Part shown: piece after piece, positions 44,989 to 56,963 of the stretch | Layout of the letters: each line of letters begins with the position of its first letter | How positions within the stretch are numbered: the first letter of the stretch is position 1 | Origin: Linanthus parryae | Taxonomy: Eukaryota; Streptophyta; Magnoliopsida; Ericales; Polemoniaceae | NCBI GenBank assembly: GCA_023055425.1 | Contig: JALGPY010000002.1 | Coordinates: 156,313,345-156,377,344 of the forward strand | Direction: 5' to 3' | Length of the DNA stretch: 64,000 bases | Program-made: the position numbers and the translations under genes | Notes under the pieces: model-generated | What the model was told of the DNA's origin: nothing | The model's database searches: none | What the model saw: only the letters and a program-made list of their open reading frames with translations

Positions 44989-45527
44989 TAGGGGTGTAAG
45001 CAGTTCGGTTTAGTGCGGTTTGTGAAGAAATCATAAACCAAACAAAATATATTGGTTTGCTAATGCTAATATATTTTGGTTCGGTTCGATTTGGGTGGTT
45101 CGTGTAATCACTTTTACATTGATATGATTATATTTGTATGTCAATAAAATTCGAATTTTAACTTAGAAATACATTTAAAAAAACATAGAGAACTCACAAA
45201 ATCATAGTTTTAGATTGAGATGAGAAAAATAGAGAAAACAAACATCACTAGATCATTTTAGTTGACTAAACTATCAACTTGGAATACACTTTCATAGATT
45301 ATTATTACATACACTTTATTTTTTTTGCTATAATAGAACTATATTGTGTACGCAACTTCGGTTTATTCGGTATAATTAATTAAGAAACCAAAACCGAATC
45401 GGTTAAACTGGTTTGTGAAAAACTTGAACCATTTGTAAATCGGTTAACTTTAAAAACCGTCCAATACCATGACAATCACTTTCGTTCGGTCGGTTTGACT
45501 GGTTTATTCGGTTTTCCTTACACACTA
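44989..45527. mobile_element. hAT-like miniature element, 539 bp
   Basis: Ends TAGGGGTGTAAGC and (inverted) TAGTGTGTAAGGA, continuing into CGGTTT-rich arms on both sides. Flanked by perfect 8-bp duplications ATAAAAAC (44981-44988, 45528-45535), the hAT signature. No ORF. Confidence 0.9.
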
Positions 45528-45578
45528 ATAAAAACCGTACAAATTAGACAATTCAAATGGCCTAGTTAACTAATAAAC

Positions 45579-45640
45579 TCAAGTGGTAGAGCTTTAGAAG
45601 CCCTACATGAGGTCCCGAATCCGGTTGAAGACAAAAACAA
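45579..45640 (+). ncRNA. Possible tRNA-derived SINE head
   Basis: CTCAAGTGGTAGAGC (A-box-like, 45579) and AGGTCCCGAATCCGG (B-box-like, 45611), 32 bp apart, in the layout of a tRNA-derived polymerase III promoter. No cloverleaf, no clear 3' tail or target duplication. Confidence 0.35.
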
Positions 45641-47040
45641 TTTCTCAAACATTATGTCATAATAATAACCGAACAGTTTTTTTTATTTATTTTATTTTAT
45701 TTCTTGCCCTAACTTATTCGTTCTTGTTTCAAGAGTGCTATCTGTGCCAATATCATGAACCTGTTGGCAGAGAAGATTCTGCTGAGGCCAAAGATTTGTT
45801 CCAACAGTTATATACCAGTATATGGTGATTATTCATGTATGAGCCCATGCACAGCATATTCAGGGGGCAGAAGTATAGCTGTGCCTGAAATTAGCAGGCC
45901 CGTGACAAAGGGATGTCTTTGAAATGGTACTGAAATCATGCTCTAGATCTCAACCACAATCATGCACCAATTTCAGACGTCATTTTTGGTCTACATGGAA
46001 TTGTAGCATGATGTGGTCCTATCTCATCAATTATTGTTTTACACTATGTGCAAATGCAAGTCAACATTTTCATTTCAATTGGGGCTAAAAGAGCATAACT
46101 TGACTTTCAAGTCTAGCTGAGTTTTTGGAGAAGGAGATTCAGTGATCAGGGTTCTTGGTTCGATTTCTATTTGCCTAGCTCTCCCAGCAATGAGTGTAAT
46201 CTGACCTAGTACACACTCTAGGGTAATTTTAGTTTGGATCGAGCATTTTCATCATGATTAATTTCTCGTCGAACATTTAGATTTTCAGTGAGTACCTGAT
46301 AGCTCTTAGTCATACGAAACCAAATTTAAAAAACAAAAAACCAAAGGTACAGTCTGGGTTAATAGACGTGTATAAAATCTACCCAAAAGTTAGATAACCA
46401 AACATTAATGATAATTGGTAGGGATTACGTGTTATGTTTTTTCTGAATCTTCACAGTTTTGACTTTTACCACTATTCACTTCGTCACTTTGATTCAGTGA
46501 TTTGATTAATAAAACAATCCAAAAAATTTGATAACTTTTGCATCATATTGTAGAGTAAACTTTACTTTACAGCACCATGAAAAAATTACAAAAAAAAGTG
46601 CGTCGTTTTCCTATCCAAGTCACCGGGATTACAGAAAAAAAAAAGTTAAACTGGAAGACTCACAGAGAACAAAAGTAGTATAAGATTACGAGCTTTCTCG
46701 TCGGATTCCATCCGACTAAGAAACGTTGATGGCTGGGGCGCATGTAGCATATGACATCATAAGGCACGTGCCCCCCCCCCCCCCAACAGGTTTGAAAAAC
46801 TACACTATTACTCCGAAGTTTTGACAAATAAATTTAATTGTGTTTTTGCTAAATTCAAAAATAAACCATCTCTATTTAAAGGGTAAAAGACAAAATCCAT
46901 CCTCGTTGTATGATTTATATACAAAAACACCCCTCGTGTTCGGGATATACCAAAACCCCCTGACAGTGGACAGAAGGTAACAAAACCCTAATAGAGGGGC
47001 AAAAAGACCTATTTACCCTAAGATTGAAGAAAAATGACAC
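45641..47040. other. Unassigned AT-rich region with a C14 run
   Basis: No ORF or element ends recognised. A run of 14 C at 46771-46784 is the only notable point. Confidence 0.4.
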
Positions 47041-47276
47041 CATATAAATACCATTTTTTCAATTCCCATAATGTTTCAATATCTAACTCTCTCTTTCTCT
47101 ATCCCGTACCACCATCTGCCCATTCGCCGGTGTTGATCAGTTAAAGCATCTACCCACCATCGCTGCTCCCTCTCTCTCTCCTTCACCAACGACCTCGCTC
47201 TCCTTCACCAACCCGCGCTGCTCCATCTATCTCCTTCACCAATGACCCAATTACTCAGATCCGTTTCTGAATCAAC

Positions 47277-47528
47277 ATGTCTACCTTCGACTTGGGTGTT
47301 GCGGCGTTGGTGGTGTCTCTTCTGATCGAACCCATCTCAGATCCGGAAAGAGTGAAAGAGAGGCAGAGAGAGAAGGGGAGACGACGGGAAGAGGAGTCGA
47401 CGGCGGTGGCGACAAGTATCTCCGACGGATTGTTGGGTTTTCTTCTCTGCTTCTTCTTACTCTCTCCTCTCTGCTTCTTCTTGTTGCGTTTTCTTCTACG
47501 GTGTTCTGGGTCTATTGCAGGTCGGTGA
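47277..47528 (+). CDS. Hypothetical small ORF with promoter-like upstream sequence
   Basis: 83 codons from ATG at 47277, not recognised: a hydrophobic start (FDLGVAALVVSLLIEP), a charged middle rich in Arg/Glu, and a hydrophobic Leu/Phe C-terminus. Upstream are a TATAAATA at 47045 and about 200 bp of CT-rich sequence resembling a 5' untranslated region. It could equally be part of an unrecognised LTR. 47529-48226 shows nothing further. Confidence 0.2.
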   Translation: MSTFDLGVAALVVSLLIEPISDPERVKERQREKGRRREEESTAVATSISDGLLGFLLCFFLLSPLCFFLLRFLLRCSGSIAGR

Positions 47529-48230
47529 TTCAGCCTCTATGTAGATTTTGATCGGAATCAGAATGAGAGGAGATGGAGGAATGAAGATCGGTGGTTGTGG
47601 TTTGTTGGGTTTCTGGGTTCGAATTGACATTGTTTCTTGATCGGGATTGGGTCTTTTCTGGGTTTGTTAATGGTGAATTCAAGTGGTGAAGGATCAGGTA
47701 TTGATTGGAGGCAATGGTAGTTTGGTTGGCTTTGGAGTTTTGTGGGTTGTATTGTACCGGGTTTAGGTGATTTAGGAGGTTGTAGTTGGTCGGTTTTCAC
47801 ACTCCACATTTTTGGAAACTCGGAAATTTTAAACAGAAAAAAAATAATAAACAAGTAGTTGTAGGAAAATAAATGTCTATCATTAAGAGTTAATACATGC
47901 ATTTACAGTGATGGTAGACAATCGATACTATTTATTTATATTTACACCTGGGCATTTTTAGAGATATTTAGAAAGGTGTTTGGAAAAGTTCATCAATCTT
48001 CTGTTGGTTTCTTTGTGCATGTTTGGTTGGATATTTTAATCCTGTTTCAGATTAAAATTTGCTAAATAATTTGATCTCATTTTTTTTTTAAATTTTACTC
48101 AGATTCCAATTTGACTCAGATATCAGCATGCATATTCTATACTCAAACTTTACAATTTTTAGTCATGCAATGACCATATTTAACTTCTTTATATGTGTAA
48201 ATTGTTAATTTGTCCAAACAAATAGCATTG

Positions 48231-49233
48231 TTTTTTAGAGAAAGATCAACTTCTATTCATGTAAAAAATCGGGGAGTTAATCCCCGTTTCATCGTTTTGA
48301 AGAAGTTGGAGGTCCCAAATCGGGTTGCTGCCTAACCATACATATTTGTTTGATATGGAAAGACCAAACTTTGCGAACTCGTGTGCTACGTCGTTGGTCG
48401 ACCGATGGCCAAAATTAAAAGAAGTTGTAGTACAACTCTGAGCACGACTTTGAATCTGACAAATAAGATCTCCATTCTTCGACCGGTTGATTTGTGTACC
48501 TTCAGCTCCCGGGATCATTTCGATAATTCTCTTGGCATTGGATTCAACAATGATGACCTTCTTATAACAATCAAGGACAAGTACAACCCATCCCGAATTG
48601 CCAGGGTTTCGACTTCAAACAAATATATATAATTTTCGGTGAACTTTCGTTGATAAAAGGGATCTCAACCAAGGCTCCGAACGATTCGAAGAAGATGCTG
48701 ATGAATGGGCATTCATCGGTCTTTTGAGTTCAAATAAGTTCATAACCGGAAGAAACACAATATTCACCGTCTTGCGTATAGCTCCAATAAATGGAATACA
48801 AGACAAAAATAGCTGGGATGTGAAGCTTCATGATGTCGTCAATATCAGCAACAAGGAAATATTCAATTACTTTGGCCAAATCCCATGTATGGTCGGCCAA
48901 CAAATAGTCCGCCATGAAATTTTGATCCGCAGCAGGAGGACGAGAAACTGTACGGAAGCTTGGAGGAAGCTTTAGCAATGGATCACTAGTAATTCTAATG
49001 CTTTTCTCGTCGCCTAACTTCCATCTTATACCACTTTCAACAAAATATGTCGAGCTATGAATAGAACGCCAAGCGTACGAGCTGTTTTTTGTGCAGGTAC
49101 TGAGAAAACGTCAGAATTAGGGAAATATTTATGCTTCAAAACATTACTGACCAATGTTGGAGGTTAGAATTCTACAAAATTGTTTTGCAAGAAGTGCCTT
49201 GTTGAAGTCTTCCAAACCTTTAAAACCGCCAAA
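48231..49233 (-). mobile_element. 5'-truncated LINE, same family as 39061-44660
   Basis: Minus-strand ORF2 C-terminus: thumb piece FKGLEDFNKALLAKQF near 49200, connection with TQDGEYCVSSGYEL (48730-48978), and RNase H end RSTNDVAHEFAKFGL (48246-48518), each close to the other LINE's text. T-run at 48231. ATTGTTTT occurs at both ends (48227-48234, 49234-49241) as a possible target duplication overlapping the tail. Broken by many stops. Confidence 0.85.
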
Positions 49234-49241
49234 ATTGTTTT

Positions 49242-51645
49242 GCCCCATCTTTCCCACTCTATGTGCGCCAAAATCGCCAACGAAAGCAACAGCAGCGGCG
49301 AAAGACCACCACTGTCGCTGATCCGAGCCGGCAACCCCGACGGGAATCACTTCCACCACCACTCTGCGCTTCCTCCTCACCTATGGTCTCTCTTCCTCCC
49401 TTCCTCTATTCACCGTGACCCAGAAAGGAGCAACAACAGCAACATAAGCGCCAGATTCGCCAAACACCTCCGCCGCCAAACCTCCATGGTTTTCGGCGAG
49501 TTTTTTGAGCCGGCCAAATTAAGGGTACCAAACCACTTCTCTTGGTTCCTCCATGTTCGTGAGCAACCCAGGAGAACGAAGAACTCCTCAATCGCACCTT
49601 GGCGCAGTCGGAATTTAGCTGTCGAGCTCATCGCCGGCCACCATCACCGGAATCGTGACCCGCCCCTTTTCTCGACCTATTTCTTCCGTTCTTGGTGTGG
49701 GTAACCTCTATTCCACCTAATTTTTTGTTTTCAATCATCAAAAGAGAACTGTGATAACTTAAATTCAATATTTGAATCAAATGGGTTGGATGAAAATTGT
49801 TGTTTACCGTGAGTATGAACTGGGGGGCATAACTGTTATTTCATAAACTTTCGGGGTTAAAGTGTCTTTTATTAAACATGTATTGTGAGTGTGTGTGTTG
49901 GGGGGGGGGGAGTGCTAGCTGACTTTTAGTATAAGTTGGGAATTCTACTTGTGTTTTACTTAAACCTTACACTTTACGTAAAAGTAAATAGGAAGAATTC
50001 GGAATAAAAATATTTTCTAAAATTACTAGTTTTTGTCCTCATCGTGTATATGTGATGCGGGTATTGAAATAGTGCACGAGTCGTTTGTTAGAAATTAAAC
50101 TAGAAGGTTTTGTTAAAAAACTAAGCAAATAGTGTGTTTATTCACTTTTGTAAACATAAAATCTAATAGTTGTTTAATAATATACGCATTGTTTCTTTAC
50201 TAAGTAAATGTCAGTAGAGAGAGATGCGTTGGAAAACTAACAAGTGGGATTCGAGTTAGTCTAAAATTATTGGGTAGGATTCTGTTATGACTTATAGCAT
50301 TATATTTGGCTTTGTAATGAGTTAGAGGCTCCTATTTGTAGGTGACGGTTTCGTAGACGAGAACTACATCAAGGATGTGCTTTTGGATTAAGGTATGTTA
50401 ATATGCATGGCGTTGTGTGTTTTTCCTTCTTTCGTGTCCACGCGCGTTATTTAAATACTACCATACATGCTTTATTTGAATTCTTTACTTGCTTTTGAAA
50501 TATTTTACTTTGAAGTAACACATAAAAAAATTACAATCCAAAATAAAGAATCCGAAAGATCCTGCTAGACGAACATCTCAATTCTATTCCTAAATGAAGT
50601 ACCGATCATATACGATTACCGTATTAGGCCCCGATTACCTAGTTCACGGGCCGCAATTATCAAATGTATAAAGCCGCTCACATGTTCGTAAAAAACAAAC
50701 GTCTCTCTTAGTCAAATACCAAATATAATGGAAAAGCGCCACACTAGCTTTAGTTGGAGCTTCTTAATCAATATTACATCTTGAAAAATGCTACGAAGTA
50801 AATGCCGTAAAGATGTAAAGTGGAAGCTGTTGTGTGTGGGTTTGTACCATATCCTTATTACGCTACGTTTCAGCCATTTTCTAATTGGTTACTATTATGT
50901 GCTTATGAGGCGCTTTGATGCGAACATCCTCGTGATTGTGATATAGTTATGGCTGTGCTTTTGCACATTATGATAAAGTGGTTGTGGTTTGGATATGGTG
51001 ACTCTCTGTATCAACTAATTAATAAAATGAGTTCCTGGACTCAATTTCTTATCAATGAGAAAATGGAATAGTATCTTTTTGAGATTTAAAGTGATGAGTT
51101 GTGGAAATATTTCGAAGTAATTTTCGATTGTGATTCTCCAAGATGGTCCATATCACTTGACAGGAAATATGAAAGTTGCGGAATTGAAACTATTATGGAG
51201 TCTGACCCTGGAAACAACACCAATGTTATCCCCACATATGTCTGATATTTATTACTTGAGTAGCGAACTCTTTATTCCTATCACATGCATCATAATCGGT
51301 TTACTTGCTATGGGTGTTAGCTTACTCAGCCGTTTGCTAATTATTTCCTTCAAAACTGTGTCGAATTTTGTCATTTTAAAATCGAAAGTCATCAATCATG
51401 GTTGTGGACGTTCACGATACATGAGGATAGGGAGGCTTGAAACTTATAACATCACATAGTATCTTCATTTCACCATTTAAATATAATCTCTTTTTGCAAA
51501 CACTCTTAGTTCTTATCTTGAAGTTTTATTAAACTATGATTTAAATTATCGATGGTTCTACTAACTGTGAACCGATGATCCTTATCCGTTCCCAATGTGG
51601 TTCATCACCTCGGGTGGAGGCATGCCGCGATTTGGAGGTTTTGCA
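49242..51645 (+). repeat. 5' LTR (truncated) of the Tekay-like element
   Basis: Aligns with 52689-54401 from GCCCCATCTTTCCC onward, then extends about 690 bp to TTTTGCA at 51645. Full LTR length would be near 3.1 kb. A G-run at 49900 matches a longer G-run (14) at 53339 in the other LTR. ORFs such as 49180-49704 have counterparts at 52706-53150, but with frame breaks, so no conserved protein is supported. Confidence 0.85.
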
Positions 51646-51647
51646 GT

Positions 51648-51660
51648 TGGTATCAGAGCC
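51648..51660 (+). other. Primer binding site, Tekay-like element
   Basis: TGGTATCAGAGCC two bases after the 5' LTR end. Confidence 0.88.
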
Positions 51661-52003
51661 GACGGTTCTAAGTTAGTACTACTCTTGGATTTCCACTAAA
51701 CTAAGATTCATAACATCTTCAAAAATTAAAAGTGATATAAGACTACTAAAAGGGGTATTAAAAATTTAACAAGTCGGGGCATTGCGGGATAGCTTAAGTC
51801 CATACTTACCTAGTATGTGTCGCATGTATTGAATTGTGACTCGTGTCGCCTGGAATAGCTATTTGCTATGATGTGATCATTGCTAAATTTTTATTTTTTT
51901 TTTTTATTTTTCGAGAAGATAAGTGATGCTCCTGGATTTTAGAACCTTTCTGTAACTTTGATCGCTTACAATATCAGTTCTAGCTTCGAGGACGAAGCTC
52001 TCT

Positions 52004-52018
52004 TTAAGGGGGAAAAGA
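52004..52018 (+). other. Polypurine tract, Tekay-like element
   Basis: TTAAGGGGGAAAAGA directly before TGTAATACCCC. The preceding TTCGAGGACGAA is the usual end of a Tekay-type interior. Confidence 0.85.
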
Positions 52019-52538
52019 TGTAATACCCCGTTTCATCACATAGGGTCAAATGTTTATTTTGTCTATCGTTGGGGGTTGATTATTTTACATATATAACTAT
52101 TCGTGCATCTTTTCCATTAGTGTTGTGGGTAAATATTGAGTTTATTCAAACTAGGGGATTTTAATTGTATTTTATAAAAATTTTAGTATGTAAATATTTT
52201 TATTTGTATTTATACACATACCATACTTACGTTTAGTATACTCATACTTGTACATATACTATACATTATACTATACGTATAAATACATTATTCTTATACC
52301 CGTACTATAATGTACCATATGTGATGTATGTGTAGTTAAGCGTATAAAGTATACCGTACAAAAATACCCGTACAATACATAAAAAAAGAAAATAATAAAA
52401 TATTACTTTCTTAACTTCACCCTCTGAAAATTTTGTTTCCCCCAACACTAAATTATTATTATTCTTCTTCTTCTTCTTCTTCTTCTTCTTCTTCTTCTTC
52501 TTCTTCTTCTTCTTCTTCTTCTTCTTCTTCTTCTTCTT

Positions 52539-52569
<31 letters not shown>

Positions 52570-54401
52570 TTATTATTATTCTTCATTTATTTAAACTTCA
52601 TATTCTTCTTCTCTTCAACAGCTACCACCGCCACAACTGGAAAAACCACCTCCATTTCCTTCCCCTTTCTGCACCCACATCACTCTGCCCCATCTTTCCC
52701 GCTCTATGTCAACCGAAATCTCCAACAAAAGCATTAGCAGCGGCGGAAAACCGTCACTCCCGCTGACCCGAACCTGCAACCCCGACGGAATCACTTCCAC
52801 CACCACTTCGCGCTTCCTCCTCACCTCTGGTCTCTCTCGCTCTCTCCCACTCTTCACCGCTACCCAAAAAGGAGCACCACAGAAGCAACAGAGGCGCCAG
52901 ATTCGCCAGCCACCTCCGCCGCCGAACCTCCATGGTTTCCGGCGAGTTTTGTGAGCTAGCAAAATTGTGGGTACACAGCCGCTTCTCTTGGTCCCTCCGC
53001 GTTCATGAGCAACCCAGGATCACGAAGAACTCCTCAATCGCACCTGGGCGCAGTCGGAATGCCGCCGTCGAGCTCATTGCCGACCACCATCGTCGGAATC
53101 GTGACCCGCCCCTTTTCTCGACAGATTTCTTCCATTCTTGTTGTGGGTAACCTCTATTTGACCTAATTTTATGTTTTCAATCATCAAAAGATAATTTTGA
53201 TATCTTAAATTGAAGTGAATCAAGTGTTTTGGGTGAAAATTGATGTCTACCGTGAGTATGAACGGGGGGTAAAATAGTTGTTTCACAAACTTTGGAGGTT
53301 AAAGTGTCTTTTATTAAACATGTCTTGTAGGTATGGGTGGGGGGGGGGGGGGTTGTGCTTACTGACTTTTAGTATAAGTTAGGTGGTTCTACCTGTCTTT
53401 TATTTAAACGTTACACTTTACGTAAAAATAAAAATGAAGATTTTGGAATAAAAATATTTTCTTAAAATACTAGTTTTTTTCCTCATCGTATAAATGTGAT
53501 ATGGTTATTGAAATATGGCAAGAGTCGTTTTTAGAAATTAAACTATAATTTTTTATTAAAAATCTAAGCAAATAATTGTGTTTACTCACTTTTGAAAACA
53601 TAAAATCTAATAGTTCTTTAACAATAGACGCGTTGTTTCTTTACTAAGAAAACATAATTAAAAAGAGATGTGTTGGGAAACTAACAAATGGGTTTCGGGT
53701 TAGTCTAAAATTATTAAGAAGGATTCTTTTATTACTTATAGCATTATATTTAGGTTTCTAATGAGTTAGAGGCTCCATGTAGGTGACGGTTTCGTATGCG
53801 AGAACTACATCTAGGACGTTCTTTTTGATTAAGGTAAGTTAATATACCTAACATTGCGTGCCTTTCCTTCTTTCGTGTTCGCGTCCATTATTTAAATACG
53901 TACTACCATACATGCTTTATTTGAATTCTTACTCTCTTTTGAAATATTCTACTTTAAAGTAACACATGAAGAAAATGGTAATTCAAAATAAAGAATCCGA
54001 AAGACCCCGCTAGACGAACATCTCAATTTTATTCCAAAATGAAGTACCGATCAAATACGATTACCGTATGAGGCCCCAATTACCTAGTTCACGGGACACA
54101 ATTATCCAATGTATAGTGTCTCTCACATGTTGGTAAAAAACAAACGTCTCTCATAATCAAATACAAAATATTATGAAAAACCGCTACACTGGCTTTAGTT
54201 GGAGCTCCTTTCTCAATATTACATCTTCGAAAATTGTACGAAGAAAATGTCTTAATTATGTAAAGTGGAAGCTGTTGTGTGTGGATTTGTATCATATCCC
54301 TATCACGCTACGTTTCAAACATTTTGTGATCGGTTACTATTATGTGATTATGAGGCGCTTTGATGCGAACCTCCCCGTGATTGTGATATGGTTATGGTTG
54401 T
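52019..54401 (+). repeat. 3' LTR of the Tekay-like element, interrupted
   Basis: Starts TGTAATACCCCG. Contains the CTT microsatellite and aligns with the 5' LTR from 52689 on. It stops at GGTTATGGTTGT, where a gypsy LTR begins; its last about 690 bp are not in the window. Confidence 0.85.
52455..52582. repeat. (TTA)n(CTT)n(TTA)n microsatellite
   Basis: About 34 CTT units from 52465 to 52568, flanked by short TTA runs. The minus-strand poly-Lys ORF across it is an artefact. Confidence 0.95.
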
Positions 54402-55875
54402 TGACACGATATCCAGCCACAAGTGTATGGCTGTCGTGTGTAGTAATAATTTCCAGAAAACCGGATTGTCGAACCCTAGAGACTTCGTTCTGAATTAGTT
54501 TTAAGTCTAACTCTATGTGGGCACAACGCAATTGTTTATGTTGCTAAATTATACTAAACTGAAAATAACATGATTATCAATGAATCGAGTGGAATGGTTC
54601 ACGATTAACAAAGAGTGTTTTATAACATTACTAATCAAGAGTGAAAATACCGGGAATTCTCTTTGGGATCACTGGGGATGATGTGAGTCGTGTTTTGATT
54701 CATGAAACACCATTAAGTCTTCTATTATTAATCTAGCACTACAAAACTCACCGAGTTACCAAGCTAGTTGTCTATGCGTAAATCCAATTTAAACCGAGTT
54801 ACCAAGCTTAAACCAATTTTAAGCATGCATTATGTGTATTATTCTACTTACGATCCTAACCAACACTACCGAGTTACCAAGTAATGCTATAAGCTAGGTG
54901 AATGGTTTGATTTACCAACTACGAATCACGGAGTTACATCGTGAATCCCAATTAAGACCGATCCTACGTTAGCTACTCGCAAGAGCGATAGAGATTTAAC
55001 ACAAACTACTCATAATAATAGAAAAACATAATTGATTAAGTTTCAAACGTGAATCATAATCTCAAAACATCAACTTCATACCAAACCCTAGATACCGCAT
55101 GAGAATTCCCAGCAAAAGAGGGTTTAGCTACTACACATCATACTCAAAACGACGAGTTTAATGTTCATAAACAAGAACAAGGAAGAAGAAAGAGTTTAGG
55201 AATCAAACGAAGTGATCCAATAGCTCCCAAACTTCCCAAGCGATCCCTAGCTCTCCCACTCGTCAAAAGCAACGTCCAAAATGTGTTTTTGGTCTGAGAA
55301 TACGTCTCTCAAGGCCTAGGCACGTTTTTAATGAAACTTAGCCGAAATTGCACTTCAGCCCCTCCAGTTTGTAATTCTCGTACAGAATTGTAAGCTGATC
55401 TTGCGCGGGCTGTATCTCCCTCACACAGACTCTTCTTCAGGCCTACCATATATCGTTATAAAGGTACGGATGTCTGATTTCCAATTCCGTAGGCCTTGAT
55501 TCAAAAATCTTTGTAGATTCTCCTGAGCGTCAAAAAGAGTGAAGGTTGGTCCTGTGCGGCTTTTCCAACTTTTCTTCGTTTTTGCGTTTTCTTTTCTCCT
55601 CTTCATCTAGCTCCATCCCAAGAATATCCAAGCCTCTCATAAGCTTCATTTCACCTATTTTACCTGAGTTACACAACACTAAACAACCCGTGCAATTATC
55701 ATCGCAAATATGAGAGAAAACATCTGCAAATAAGCTAGACACACAACTTTTCACTCTTAGGCTTATAAATCATCAAATTCACATATTTGCGAAAATATAA
55801 CATATAAATCATGTGAAATAAGCATAATACAAGTAATATGGAAGTATAATAATAACTCATAACAGAGAGTTATCA
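54402..55875 (-). repeat. Gypsy-type 3' LTR (minus), 1,474 bp
   Basis: Plus-strand start TGACACGATATCC, end AGAGAGTTATCA. Related to the LTR at 12145-19923 (shared GTCGAACCC, AATTGCACTT and purine-tract context). It interrupts the Tekay-like 3' LTR. Confidence 0.8.
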
Positions 55876-56963
55876 AATAGCCCCACACTTACCTTTTGCT
55901 CGTCCCTAGCAAATCACTGTTTACTAGCCGACTCAAAACGCAAATGACTCAACACGACTCACGACTATGAAAATACATGATATATACAATGCAACTCAAT
56001 TATGTAAAATGCAATAAAAAATAAAAAAAATAAAAAAACAATTTTTTTTACGAGATTGGGCAACCTCTCTATCATAAAACGAAATCATCAAATTCTCACA
56101 TCCTCACTTTGAAATTTCACGAAACCCAGCAAGAAATATGATATGATGATCCTATGCACAAACTCACTAAGGCGTCCCCAAACATCCACCAAATCATTCC
56201 AAGACACGACACGTCTTTTGACTCAAAGCGTCTAGGCATCTCAAGCGCTACATGATCTTCATTCGCCAAGTCATTTGAGGTTTTCAGACCCTCTTAGCCG
56301 TTATCGATCTGAATGCAAATTGTCCCATTGCTGGGAGACACAACTCATGTGATATACGGCTTGACTTTAGTTTCCCTCTTAAGCTCTACGTTGGATTGAA
56401 TCCAAATTTTCCGTGACCACAGAAGCACATTAGGTTGTTTCGCCTTTGAAGCTCAAATATTTATTTTATTTTTTTCATTTTTTTTCATTATTCTCATCTG
56501 TTTTTACAACCGTGCAATAGAGCTTAAGAGTGTGGGCTTTTTCGAATTTTCTCTTAGAACATCCGTAAGGGATGGTGATGTACGCTCCCTAACTTCACTT
56601 AGGTTAGAGACTCGTACCACATGGAACCAACTCAACACGAAGGTCCACCCCAGATTCTAAGAGTCCAAAAGTGTCTACCGGAAACGGAATAATCAATCAC
56701 TTAGAGACTCGATTCTCCTAGCATATTAAAGGAGTCAAAAGTATGCCCCTAATCTACCTTCACCTTTCCCTAGATACCCCGGACATCCCTTCGTGAGACT
56801 TGTGCACAAAATACTAGAATTAAAGTCTCCCTACCACGGTGTTTCCTACTCTCATGAGCTCTTTCACTGGATTCTCTTCGGTTTTGAGGTCCTAAGTTGC
56901 CCTTTCTCAAATTTTCAATTTTTTAGGATTTTTCTAGTTTTTATTTTTTTCTTTTGGTTTTTT
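55876..56963 (-). mobile_element. Interior 3' end of the gypsy-type element
   Basis: The minus strand reads TTGCTAGGGACGAGCAAAAGG, then GTAAGTGTGGGG (polypurine tract) before the LTR. The rest is non-coding 3' untranslated-like sequence with no domain seen. Cut at 56963 by copia copy C. Confidence 0.65.

Larger units (their letters stand above)
49242..54401 (+). mobile_element. Non-autonomous gypsy element (Tekay/Del-like) with very long LTRs
   Basis: Two direct copies of LTR sequence, 49242-51645 and 52019-54401, flank a 373-bp interior with a primer site (51648) and a polypurine tract (AAGGGGGAAAAGA). The LTR starts TGTAATACCCCGTTTC, the phrase typical of Tekay/Del LTRs. The 5' LTR lacks its first about 670 bp (the LINE abuts it); the 3' LTR is cut by another LTR at 54402. 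No gag or pol remains. Confidence 0.85.

Noticed and set aside
52305..52586. Poly-lysine ORF on the minus strand
   Set aside because: It is only the CTT microsatellite translated; no conserved flanks.
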